In this document: positions 7,242-14,110 of the stretch, piece by piece
How the letters are laid out: every line of letters starts with the position of its first letter
Position numbering within the stretch: the first letter of the stretch is position 1
From: an uncultured Bacillota bacterium
Lineage (GTDB): Bacteria > Bacillota_I > Bacilli_A > RFN20 > CAG-826
Length of the DNA: 17,562 bases
Assembly (NCBI GenBank): GCA_946623775.1
Contig: CAMORJ010000023.1
Location: forward strand, 1 to 17,562
Direction: 5' to 3'
The notes under the pieces: model-generated
Database searches by the model: none
What the model saw: only the letters and a program-made list of their open reading frames with translations
What the model was told of the DNA's origin: nothing
Translations under genes and position numbers: made by a program

Positions 7242-8096
7242 ATGCAAAGCGTCATTCTTTTAAGCGGCGTTTCAGGAGCCGGGAAATCAACCATCCTCCA
7301 TGCGTTTGAGGAAAAGGGATATCGCATGATCGAGAATATCCCAAATGTTCTTTTGCCTGTCCTTTTCACCGAGATAAAATCCAAGCCGGAATCGTTTGAT
7401 AAAGTCGTCATCGTCGTGGAGATCCGCCACGCATTGACCGCGATTCGCACGATAAAGAAAATCGAGGACATCAATTTCCGTTCCATCATCCTGGATTGCT
7501 CCAAAGAGGAATTGCTCAAGCGCTTCAGACTCACTAGACACGTCCATCCGCTGCAAGCCCGCGGGTTTTCTTTGGAAGAAGGAATTGAGCACGACCGCAA
7601 AAATATTGAGGACGTGCGTCCGTTTACCGACATTTATCTCGATACGACCAGGCTGTCCACCAAGGAGCTCCGCCAGTTCGCGATGTACGCTCTCGATGAG
7701 ACTTTCGAGAATCGCATGGTCGTCACTTTTGCCTCGTTTGGCTACAAATACGGCGTTCCCCAAGACGCCGACATCGTATTCGATTGCCGTTTCTTGCCCA
7801 ACCCATTTTGGATTGACGAACTTAAGGCGATGACCGGCCTTGACCAGCCCGTCATCGACTATTTGGATTCGCAGAAGGAGTGCGAGCCATATTTCGAGAA
7901 GATGTGCGCGTTTTTAGAGCATTACCTCGATGAGTGCCAAAAAGCCGGAAGGAATTACATCGTCATATATACGGGCTGCTCCGGCGGGCAGCACCGTTCC
8001 GTCTATTTTGCCGAGAAGCTCAATCGGCGCTTCAGCGAGAAATACCGTTGCATGTTAGCCCATCGTGAACTCGCCCGCTATATTCAGAAAGACTAA
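7242..8096 (+). CDS. rapZ: RapZ/YvcJ family nucleotide-binding protein (RNase adapter family)
   Basis: A 284-residue P-loop protein. Walker A GVSGAGKST is at 9-17, and the family's C-terminal signature GCSGGQHRSV is at 245-254, within the domain that in E. coli RapZ senses metabolites and binds RNA. E. coli RapZ directs RNase E to GlmZ; in Bacillus YvcJ the role is less clear. Length is normal. It is preceded by an extended -10 element ending seven bases before the ATG, suggesting translation from a leaderless message. It ends two bases before whiA. In Bacillus and many relatives yvcK stands between yvcJ and whiA; here it does not. Confidence 0.93.
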   Translation: MQSVILLSGVSGAGKSTILHAFEEKGYRMIENIPNVLLPVLFTEIKSKPESFDKVVIVVEIRHALTAIRTIKKIEDINFRSIILDCSKEELLKRFRLTRHVHPLQARGFSLEEGIEHDRKNIEDVRPFTDIYLDTTRLSTKELRQFAMYALDETFENRMVVTFASFGYKYGVPQDADIVFDCRFLPNPFWIDELKAMTGLDQPVIDYLDSQKECEPYFEKMCAFLEHYLDECQKAGRNYIVIYTGCSGGQHRSVYFAEKLNRRFSEKYRCMLAHRELARYIQKD

Positions 8097-8098
8097 TA

Positions 8099-9058
8099 AT
8101 GGATACGCCTCGCCACTCTTTTGCAATGGAGGTCAAGCTGGAAATCGTTTCCCGCGGCTTTCCCGAAGTAAACGCCAGAGCGTTTTTGAGCGGCTATTGC
8201 AAATGCGGGGGATCGCTGAGATTGACCTCCGATGGCGATATCCTGGATTTGTCCACCGACCTTCCGGAAGTCGCGGAATACCTTTCATCCCTTATTCAGA
8301 ACATCTATGGAATCACGCCCCGTTTTTCTTTTACCCGCGGCTTCGGATTCCGGAAAAACATTCGGCAATACCATGTTTTGATCGATGAGGCAGATTACAT
8401 ATTGACGGATTTGGAGGTGGATTTGCTCACGGCGAAGATCCCGACTCGCATCGTATCTTCCCGTGAGAACTCCGCCGCCTATATCGCGGGATGCTTTCTT
8501 TCCTGCGGATCGGTCAACGATCCTTCTTCCAGCAACTACCATCTGGAAATCGCCGTCTCGCAGCAATCTTATGCAAAATGGCTGTCCCATCTGCTCAACA
8601 AAGTCTCTTATCGCGCGTTCTCCTTTAAGCTGATTGAACGTAGGCACCAGTACGTGGTTTATCTAAAGCGCAGCGACGAAATCAGCGATTTCATCAAATT
8701 CTTAGGAGCGATCGACTCCTGCTTTAAATACGAGGATATCCGCGTCGACCGGGATTTCGCCAACATCGGCAACCGTCTGGCCAATCTTGAAGGCGCGAAT
8801 CAAAACAAAACCAAAACCGCCTCCCAAAGGCAAATCGAGGAAATCCAGTATTTCGCCTCCCATGGCGGCTTAGAGCGGTTCGACAACCCGAAAATGACAT
8901 ATTTGGCGCGCCTCCGCATGGAAAATCCGGAGGCCAGCCTCGAGCAGCTGTCCAAAATGATGAGCCTGGAATTCGGAGCGACCATCACGAAATCCAATAT
9001 CAATCACCTATTCCGGAGATTGCGGGAATTGTATGAAAACGAGAGTTCTTCCAAGTAA
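8099..9058 (+). CDS. whiA: DNA-binding protein WhiA
   Basis: A 319-residue WhiA, a protein with a LAGLIDADG-like N-terminal domain and a C-terminal helix-turn-helix. It affects cell division and chromosome segregation in Firmicutes and sporulation in actinomycetes. The N-terminus SFAMEVKLEI and the nearby CKCGGSL match the family start, supporting ATG 8099 over ATG 8126. The C-terminal DNA-binding part NPEASLEQLSKMM...TKSNINHLFRRL occupies about residues 277-313. It follows rapZ by two bases with no clear Shine-Dalgarno, so coupled translation is likely. The start of the next gene lies in its last codons. Confidence 0.93.
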   Translation: MDTPRHSFAMEVKLEIVSRGFPEVNARAFLSGYCKCGGSLRLTSDGDILDLSTDLPEVAEYLSSLIQNIYGITPRFSFTRGFGFRKNIRQYHVLIDEADYILTDLEVDLLTAKIPTRIVSSRENSAAYIAGCFLSCGSVNDPSSSNYHLEIAVSQQSYAKWLSHLLNKVSYRAFSFKLIERRHQYVVYLKRSDEISDFIKFLGAIDSCFKYEDIRVDRDFANIGNRLANLEGANQNKTKTASQRQIEEIQYFASHGGLERFDNPKMTYLARLRMENPEASLEQLSKMMSLEFGATITKSNINHLFRRLRELYENESSSK

Positions 9059-9308
9059 TATCACGAAAAAGAAAGAAGCTGCTTTGATCCGCCAACTCGG
9101 GGAATCCATCCGATATCAAAGGAAAATCTGCGGATTGACCCAGCTTGCCGTCGCTTTGGAGGCGGGATTATCGAAAAGCTACCTTTGCGACGTGGAAAAA
9201 GGCAGGAGGAACCCTTCTTTCGCCATCATTTGCAGAATCGCGAAAACTTTGGGGGTTGAACCGTCGGACCTGGTGTCCGGCATCAAGGTCACGCCGATTC
9301 AAAAATAG
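9033..9308 (+). CDS. Small XRE-family transcriptional regulator
   Basis: A 91-residue protein that is almost entirely one Cro/C1-type helix-turn-helix domain (about residues 20-82). Characteristic segments are LTQLAVALEAGLSKSYLCDVEKGRRNPS and the following helix IICRIAKTLGVEPSDL. There is no extra sensor domain. ATG 9033 overlaps whiA by 26 bp. A GGAG at 9015 is rather far away, so translational coupling is likely; TTG 9084 is a possible shorter start that still keeps the domain. It sits between whiA and the gap promoter. In Bacillus the glycolytic operon is headed by cggR, so a role in controlling gap is worth considering, but nothing in the sequence proves it. Confidence 0.82.
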   Translation: MKTRVLPSNITKKKEAALIRQLGESIRYQRKICGLTQLAVALEAGLSKSYLCDVEKGRRNPSFAIICRIAKTLGVEPSDLVSGIKVTPIQK

Positions 9309-9321
9309 TTTCGCGTTATTA

Positions 9322-9350
9322 TTTGCAAGCGTGCGCGCGAAGGATATAAT
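9322..9350 (+). promoter_or_regulatory. Promoter of gap
   Basis: TATAAT at 9345-9350 has -35 TTTGCA (9322-9327, 17-bp spacing) or TTGCAA (9323-9328, 16-bp). The spacer is largely the alternating tract GCGTGCGCGCG (9329-9339). A 25-34 nt leader with a strong Shine-Dalgarno follows. Confidence 0.7.
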
Positions 9351-9365
9351 TAAACCGCAATTAAC

Positions 9366-9372
9366 AAGGAGG
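9366..9372 (+). promoter_or_regulatory. Ribosome binding site bearing on the gap start
   Basis: AAGGAGG is only two bases from ATG 9375 but eleven from ATG 9384. Eleven is also the spacing in pgk (AAGGAG to ATG 10569), so 9384 is preferred. Confidence 0.65.
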
Positions 9373-9383
9373 ACATGAGTAAA

Positions 9384-10454
9384 ATGTCAGTTAAAGTTGC
9401 AATTAACGGATTCGGACGCATCGGCCGTCTCGCATTCCGCCAGATGTTCGGCGCTGAAGGCTACGAAGTCGTCGCCATCAACGACCTCACCAGCCCCAAG
9501 ATGCTCGCCAACCTTTTGAAGTATGACACCGCCCAAAAAGGCTACTGCGGCTTCATCGGCGAGAATCTCCACACCGTCGATTCCAAAGAACCCGTCTATG
9601 AAGAAGATGGCAAGACCGTCAAGGTCCCTGGCGCCATCATCGTCGATGGCAAAGAGATCACCATCTATGCCAAACCCAAAGCCGAAGAGCTCCCCTGGGG
9701 CGAACTCGGCATCGATGTCGTGCTTGAGTGCACCGGCTTCTACACCAGCAAGGAAAAGTCCATGGCTCACATCCGCGCCGGCGCCAAGAAAGTCGTTATC
9801 TCCGCTCCTGCCGGAAAAGACCTTCCGACCATCGTCTTCTCCGTCAACGAGAACACCTTGAAGCCCGAGGATCAGGTCATCTCCGCTGCCAGCTGCACCA
9901 CCAACTGCCTTGCTCCTATGGCCAAGGCCCTCAATGATGCCTTCCCGATTCAGTCCGGCATCATGACCACCGTCCACGCCTACACCGGCGACCAGATGAT
10001 CCTTGACGGCCCCCACAGGAAAGGCGATCTCCGCCGTGCCCGTGCCGGCGCTGCCAACATCGTCCCGAACTCCACCGGCGCCGCGAAGGCCATCGGCTTG
10101 GTCATCCCTGAACTCAATGGCAAACTCATTGGTTCCGCTCAGCGCGTCCCTGTTTTCACTGGCTCCACCACGATTCTTGTCGCGGTCGTCAAGGGCGACG
10201 ATGTCACTCCTGAGAAGATCAACGAAGCCATGAAGGCCCAGGCCTCTGCCTCCTTCGGATACACCGAAGAGCCCATCGTCTCTTCCGACGTCATCGGCAT
10301 GCGCTTTGGCTCCCTCTTCGATGCCACCCAGACCATGGTCACCAAGATCGCCGACGGACTCTTCCAGGTCCAGGTCGTCGCTTGGTATGACAATGAGAAT
10401 TCCTACACTTCTCAGATGGTCCGTACCATCAAATACTTTGCAGAACTCAAGTAA
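9384..10454 (+). CDS. gap: Glyceraldehyde-3-phosphate dehydrogenase
   Basis: This enzyme of 356 residues converts glyceraldehyde-3-phosphate, phosphate and NAD+ to 1,3-bisphosphoglycerate in glycolysis. The NAD site NGFGRIGR lies near residues 8-15 and the acidic AINDL at 31-35 points to NAD+ rather than NADP+. The catalytic cysteine is Cys171 in SAASCTTNCLAP, with partner His198 in TTVHAYTGDQ. It is about 20 residues longer than the common form because of an insertion around VYEEDGKTVKVPGAIIVDGK (71-90). An in-frame ATG at 9375 would add MSK, but Shine-Dalgarno spacing and the family N-terminus favour 9384. Codons are strongly C-ending, indicating high expression. It has its own promoter and terminator, with pgk downstream on a separate promoter. 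Confidence 0.97.
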   Translation: MSVKVAINGFGRIGRLAFRQMFGAEGYEVVAINDLTSPKMLANLLKYDTAQKGYCGFIGENLHTVDSKEPVYEEDGKTVKVPGAIIVDGKEITIYAKPKAEELPWGELGIDVVLECTGFYTSKEKSMAHIRAGAKKVVISAPAGKDLPTIVFSVNENTLKPEDQVISAASCTTNCLAPMAKALNDAFPIQSGIMTTVHAYTGDQMILDGPHRKGDLRRARAGAANIVPNSTGAAKAIGLVIPELNGKLIGSAQRVPVFTGSTTILVAVVKGDDVTPEKINEAMKAQASASFGYTEEPIVSSDVIGMRFGSLFDATQTMVTKIADGLFQVQVVAWYDNENSYTSQMVRTIKYFAELK

Positions 10455-10474
10455 TTTCTGATTTGCAAACCCAG

Positions 10475-10500
10475 GCGCTCCCGCAAGGGGGCGCTTTTGT
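10475..10500 (+). terminator. Rho-independent terminator of gap
   Basis: GCGCTCCC (10475-10482) pairs with GGGGGCGC (10487-10494), with one G-T pair and loop GCAA, then TTTTGTT. It starts 20 bp after the gap stop. Confidence 0.85.
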
Positions 10501-10511
10501 TATGCAAAAGC
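10493..10511 (+). repeat. Second inverted repeat overlapping the gap terminator T-tract
   Basis: GCTTTTG (10493-10499) is complementary to CAAAAGC (10505-10511) with a 5-nt loop. It uses the last two bases of the terminator stem and all of its T-tract, so the two hairpins exclude each other. Confidence 0.55.
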
Positions 10512-10523
10512 GTGTATACACGC
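10510..10523. promoter_or_regulatory. Perfect 14-bp palindrome at the pgk promoter (candidate operator)
   Basis: GCGTGTATACACGC is fully self-complementary. It covers the place where a -35 box would be expected for the -10 at 10535, the usual position of a repressor or activator site. Confidence 0.5.
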
Positions 10524-10531
10524 CGAAGAAG

Positions 10532-10540
10532 TGGTAGACT
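10532..10540 (+). promoter_or_regulatory. Extended -10 promoter of pgk
   Basis: TGG-TAGACT (10532-10540) gives a TGn extended -10 without a recognisable -35. The Shine-Dalgarno AAGGAG is at 10552, eleven bases before the ATG. Confidence 0.55.
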
Positions 10541-10568
10541 AATCGCATAGCAAGGAGTAACTACAAAA

Positions 10569-11822
10569 ATGCTTACTGTTGAGAATTTACCAAACCTGCA
10601 GGGCAAGAAAGTCTACGTTCGCGTCGATTTCAACGTCCCGCACAAGGGAGCGGTCATCTCGGATGACAACCGCATCCGCGCCGCGATCCCGACCATCGCA
10701 GCCCTTTTGAAGAAAGGCGCCCGCGTTGTCTTGATGTCGCACCTTGGAAAAGTCGACTGGAAGAAATTCAAGAAAGGCGAGAAGACCAAAGAGGAAATCG
10801 ATGCCCAGATGGAGAAGAACAACCTCGAAATCGCCGTCGAACCCCTCAAAGCCCACATCTCTGCGGCAATGGGACGCGAAGTCGCTGTCTCTTTCTGCCC
10901 AGAAAACCGCGGACCCGCTCTTAAGGCGGCCGTCGAAGCCCTCCGCGATGGCGAAATTCTGCTCGCTCAGAATACCCGCTATCAGGCTGGGGAAGAGAAG
11001 AATGACCCTGAGCTCGCAGCCGAATGGGCCTCGCTCGTCGATGTCTTCGTCATGGATGCGTTCGGCTCGGCCCATCGTGCCCACGCCTCCACCGTCGGCG
11101 TGCCCTCCATCCTCAAAGAGCAGGGCAAGCTCGTCGCGCTTGGCTACCTCATGATCAAAGAAGTCGAGAACCTTTCCCGCTGCGTCGAAGTCAAGCCTGA
11201 GGATCGCCCCTATGTCGCAATCCTCGGCGGACTCAAAGTCTCCGACAAGATCAAAGTCATCGATTCGCTTCTCAAGAAGTGCGATTACATCATCATCGGC
11301 GGCGCGATGGCCTACACCTTCAAGAAGGCGCTTGGCGAGTCCATCGGCTCCTCTTATTGCGAAGAAGCTTCCTTGGACTATGCCAAGAAGTGCTTGGAAG
11401 AAGCCAAGGGCCGCATCATCCTTCCCGTCGATTCCGTCATCACCGATTCCTTTGAGCCGGTTGAGGGCCGCAAGATCGAAGTCGTTTCCGCCATCCCCGA
11501 AGGCTTCGAGGGCGTTGACATCGGCCCGAAGTCCGCTGAGAAGTTCGCCGACATCATCTCCAAAGCAAAGATGATCTTCTGGAATGGCCCGATGGGCGTC
11601 TTCGAACAAGAAGAATTCCAAGCCGGCACCAAAGCCGTCTGCGTCGCCATCAAGAACCTCGAAGGCAAAGCCTTCACCGTCTGCGGCGGCGGCGATTCCG
11701 CCTCTGCCGTCAAACAATTCGGCTACAAGGATTCCTTCTCCCATGTTTCCACCGGCGGCGGCGCGAGCCTTGAAATGATCGAGAACGATGGCCACCTCCC
11801 TGGCGTCGATATTCTTCGCTGA
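10569..11822 (+). CDS. pgk: Phosphoglycerate kinase
   Basis: A 417-residue cytoplasmic enzyme transferring phosphate from 1,3-bisphosphoglycerate to ADP. Substrate-binding RVDFNVP is at 18-24, MSHLGK follows near 57-62, and the nucleotide side shows GGAMAYTF, NGPMGVFE and the C-terminal GGGDSA and STGGGASLEM. It is about 20 residues longer than the common form, mainly through a lysine-rich insertion after SHLGK (DWKKFKKGEKTKEEI). From recollection of the family, similar insertions occur in mollicute and related PGKs, supporting the taxonomic guess. It is transcribed from its own promoter after the gap terminator, and tpiA follows 12 bp downstream. The 402-residue open frame on the opposite strand is a codon-bias shadow. 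Confidence 0.97.
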   Translation: MLTVENLPNLQGKKVYVRVDFNVPHKGAVISDDNRIRAAIPTIAALLKKGARVVLMSHLGKVDWKKFKKGEKTKEEIDAQMEKNNLEIAVEPLKAHISAAMGREVAVSFCPENRGPALKAAVEALRDGEILLAQNTRYQAGEEKNDPELAAEWASLVDVFVMDAFGSAHRAHASTVGVPSILKEQGKLVALGYLMIKEVENLSRCVEVKPEDRPYVAILGGLKVSDKIKVIDSLLKKCDYIIIGGAMAYTFKKALGESIGSSYCEEASLDYAKKCLEEAKGRIILPVDSVITDSFEPVEGRKIEVVSAIPEGFEGVDIGPKSAEKFADIISKAKMIFWNGPMGVFEQEEFQAGTKAVCVAIKNLEGKAFTVCGGGDSASAVKQFGYKDSFSHVSTGGGASLEMIENDGHLPGVDILR

Positions 11823-11834
11823 AAGGAAAACAAA

Positions 11835-12593
11835 ATGCGTAAAAAACTATTGCTCGGCAATTGGAAGATGAACAAAACCCCCTCCGAAGCCAAGGCTTTT
11901 GCCCAAGGCTGCGGCGAAATGGTTGAGTTCGCCATTGCCCACGGCATCGATGTCGGCGTCGCTCCGACTTACGTTTGCCTCCAAACCGTCGTCGATAATG
12001 CCCCGAAAGGGCTCATCATCTCTGCCCAGAACGTCTCTCAGTATGACCATGGCGCCTATACCGGCGAGATCTCGATTCCCATGCTCAAAGAAGTCGGAAT
12101 CAATTGGGTCATCCTCGGACATTCCGAGCGTCGCACCTACGACAACGAGACCTCTGAGAAGTGCAACGCCAAAATCAAAGCGCTTCTCGAAGCCGATATG
12201 GTTCCCGTTTATTGCTGCGGCGAATCCTTAGAAACCTTTGAAGCCGGCGAAACCAAAAAATGGGTTGCCGAGCAGATTCGCGTCGGACTTGACGGACTCA
12301 CGCCCGAACAAGCGAAGAAAGTCGTCATCGCCTATGAGCCGATTTGGGCCATCGGCACCGGCAAAAACGCCACCAAAGAAATTGCGGAAGACACCATCGG
12401 ATTCATCCGTCGCACCCTCCGCGAGATGTTTGGATTCGTTTCCGAAGACATCCGCATCCTCTATGGCGGATCCGTCAAACCCAACAACATCGCCGAATAC
12501 ATGGAGGAACCCGATATCGATGGCGCTCTCGTGGGCGGAGCATCGCTTGCCCTCGACTCCTATAAGGGCCTGATCGACGGGCTGGTGGCATAA
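11835..12593 (+). CDS. tpiA: Triose-phosphate isomerase
   Basis: A 252-residue (beta/alpha)8 enzyme interconverting dihydroxyacetone phosphate and glyceraldehyde-3-phosphate. Active-site residues are Asn9 and Lys11 in GNWKMNKT, His96 in LGHSERR, and Glu168 in AYEPIWAIGTGK, whose tail is the flexible loop 6. The phosphate-binding YGGSVKPNN and LVGGASL are also present. Length is normal. Shine-Dalgarno AAAGGA lies seven bases before the ATG, starting at the last base of the pgk stop codon, so the two genes are surely cotranscribed. The stop codon shares one base with the start of the next gene (TAATG). Confidence 0.97.
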   Translation: MRKKLLLGNWKMNKTPSEAKAFAQGCGEMVEFAIAHGIDVGVAPTYVCLQTVVDNAPKGLIISAQNVSQYDHGAYTGEISIPMLKEVGINWVILGHSERRTYDNETSEKCNAKIKALLEADMVPVYCCGESLETFEAGETKKWVAEQIRVGLDGLTPEQAKKVVIAYEPIWAIGTGKNATKEIAEDTIGFIRRTLREMFGFVSEDIRILYGGSVKPNNIAEYMEEPDIDGALVGGASLALDSYKGLIDGLVA

Positions 12594-13357
12594 TGGCCTT
12601 CGCCTCCTGGAATCAACAGCCAGTCAACGAAAGCACCCTTCTCCATCAAGAGGAAATCCAAAACCCCACAAAGGCATTGGCCAAAACCTTTGGCTATATG
12701 GCTATCGGCGTCGGAATCACCGGCGTAGTCGCTGTATTGCTCGGATTCCTGTTCGGCAGGATTCTCGGCACGGCAGATCTTGATACCTTCAATACCGCAG
12801 CAGGGGTTTATATCGGAATCCTCATTGCCAGCTTCATCGGCATGTTGATCGATTCAATCGTCATCTCTGCCGTTGTGGCAAGGGGCAGAACATCCGTCTG
12901 GCCAGCTTACATCGTCTATACGGTCCTGATGGGCGCGTTCATCTCTGCGTTCTTAGTCATCGGAATTGACTTCTGGACGATGGGGGAAGCGCTCGCCATC
13001 GCCATGGTGGCATTTGGGGGAATGTTCTTAATCGGGTATTTCTCCAAGATCAATCTGAATCCGCTGGGATTGGTCGCGATTGGATTGCTGTTCATGGTAA
13101 TCCTGTTCGGCTCATTCTGGGGAATCATGTTCGCTGCAACTGGCGCCATCGCCGTCTTCGACTTGGTGTTCTCGCTTATTGTTTGCGGATTGTTCATGAT
13201 CATCGCTGCGGTGGATGCCTATAATATCAAGCGCATCCTCGCTAATGGCGACGCGACCAATAATATCTGCCTCTATTGCGCGTACATCATGTATTGCGAC
13301 TTCATCGTCATCTTCATCCGCGTGCTCTATATCCTTGCAAAACTGAAGAGCCGCTGA
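12593..13357 (+). CDS. Bax inhibitor-1 / YetJ family membrane protein
   Basis: A 254-residue protein with seven predicted membrane helices, at roughly residues 33-57, 70-96, 102-126, 131-150, 157-180, 184-206 and 226-250. It belongs to the BI-1/TMBIM family; the Bacillus member YetJ is a pH-sensitive calcium leak channel governed by an aspartate pair. Candidates for that pair here are Asp208 in AAVDAYNIK (end of helix 6) and Asp236 in YCDFIVIF (helix 7). The N-terminal 30 residues are soluble. The start overlaps the tpiA stop by one base (TAATG), so it is the last gene of the pgk-tpiA transcript. The physiological link to glycolysis is unknown. A terminator follows. Confidence 0.85.
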   Translation: MAFASWNQQPVNESTLLHQEEIQNPTKALAKTFGYMAIGVGITGVVAVLLGFLFGRILGTADLDTFNTAAGVYIGILIASFIGMLIDSIVISAVVARGRTSVWPAYIVYTVLMGAFISAFLVIGIDFWTMGEALAIAMVAFGGMFLIGYFSKINLNPLGLVAIGLLFMVILFGSFWGIMFAATGAIAVFDLVFSLIVCGLFMIIAAVDAYNIKRILANGDATNNICLYCAYIMYCDFIVIFIRVLYILAKLKSR

Positions 13358-13371
13358 TTCATAACGACAAC

Positions 13372-13402
13372 AAGCGTCACATGCCGTGTGACGCTTTTTC
13401 TT
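13372..13402 (+). terminator. Rho-independent terminator after the pgk-tpiA-BI-1 operon
   Basis: AAGCGTCACA (13372-13381) pairs perfectly with TGTGACGCTT (13387-13396) around TGCCG, followed by a short T-tract ending in TTTC. Confidence 0.88.
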
Positions 13403-13403
13403 A

Positions 13404-13409
13404 TATAAT
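13404..13409 (+). promoter_or_regulatory. -10 element of tcdA, apparently leaderless
   Basis: A perfect TATAAT lies directly after the preceding terminator. The ATG at 13418 comes eight bases later, about one base from the expected transcription start. No clear -35 and no Shine-Dalgarno. Confidence 0.55.
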
Positions 13410-13417
13410 AATTGACG

Positions 13418-14110
13418 ATGGATAGCATTTTTGAACGAGAAGAATGGCTGCTCGGAAAAGAAGCGGTAAAGGCATTAATCGATAAGCAGGTCGTTCTTTT
13501 TGGCTTAGGAGGAGTCGGAGGAGCTTGCTTTGAGGCTTTGGTTCGTGCGGGAATCGGGACGATTGCGGTGGTGGATGGCGACGCGTTCGCCCCATCGAAT
13601 CTGAATCGCCAAATCCTGTCGGACCAATCTTCTGTTGGAATGCCGAAAACCGAGGTTGCGCTGAAAAGAGGCCAATCCATTAATCCAAGCATCCGAATTG
13701 TCCCGATAAACGAGTTCTATCGCCCTGAAAGCCCGTGCATCGATGACTTTTCAAAATTCGATTATGTGATTGACTGCATCGATGACGTAAAAGCGAAATT
13801 GGATATTATCGCAAAAGCGAACGAAGCCGGTGTGCCTATAATCTCGGCGCTTGGCTGCGGCAACAAAATTCATCCAGAATCGTTGCACGTCTCTGATATT
13901 TTTAAGACTGACACCGATCCGTTGGCAAGAGTCATCCGCCAAAAGCTAAGAAAAATGGGCATCCGCAAACTGGATGTTGTCTATTCTGACGAAAAACCGA
14001 TTCAGAATTTGGAAGATCCGACGAGAATCGGGTCGATTTCCTTTGTTCCGCCCGTTGCTGGCTACTTAATGGCCGCACATGCGATTAGGAGAATGCTAAA
14101 TCTCCAATGA
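13418..14110 (+). CDS. tcdA: tRNA threonylcarbamoyladenosine dehydratase (TcdA/YgdL, E1-like)
   Basis: A 230-residue ThiF/MoeB/HesA-type ATP-dependent E1-like protein. The nucleotide loop GLGGVGG lies near residues 28-34, VVDGDAFAPSNLNRQI shows the ATP-contacting Asp and Arg, and YVIDCIDDVKAKL carries the conserved CIDD. The region GCGNKIHPESLHVSDIFKTDTDPLARVIRQKLRK is characteristic of the TcdA/YgdL branch, which cyclises t6A37 to ct6A in tRNAs reading ANN codons. An in-frame TTG at 13412 is less likely than the ATG. Transcription seems to begin at or next to the ATG. The 3' end overlaps the convergent lipase-like gene by 15 bp, with no terminator between. The csdA/csdE partner genes are not in the window. 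Confidence 0.88.
   Translation: MDSIFEREEWLLGKEAVKALIDKQVVLFGLGGVGGACFEALVRAGIGTIAVVDGDAFAPSNLNRQILSDQSSVGMPKTEVALKRGQSINPSIRIVPINEFYRPESPCIDDFSKFDYVIDCIDDVKAKLDIIAKANEAGVPIISALGCGNKIHPESLHVSDIFKTDTDPLARVIRQKLRKMGIRKLDVVYSDEKPIQNLEDPTRIGSISFVPPVAGYLMAAHAIRRMLNLQ

Noticed and set aside
10587..11795. A 402-codon ORF on the strand opposite pgk
   Set aside because: pgk is certain on the plus strand. C-ending codon bias produces long antisense frames; the antisense product is low-complexity in Asp, Gly and Phe. The same applies to 9387-10016 opposite gap.
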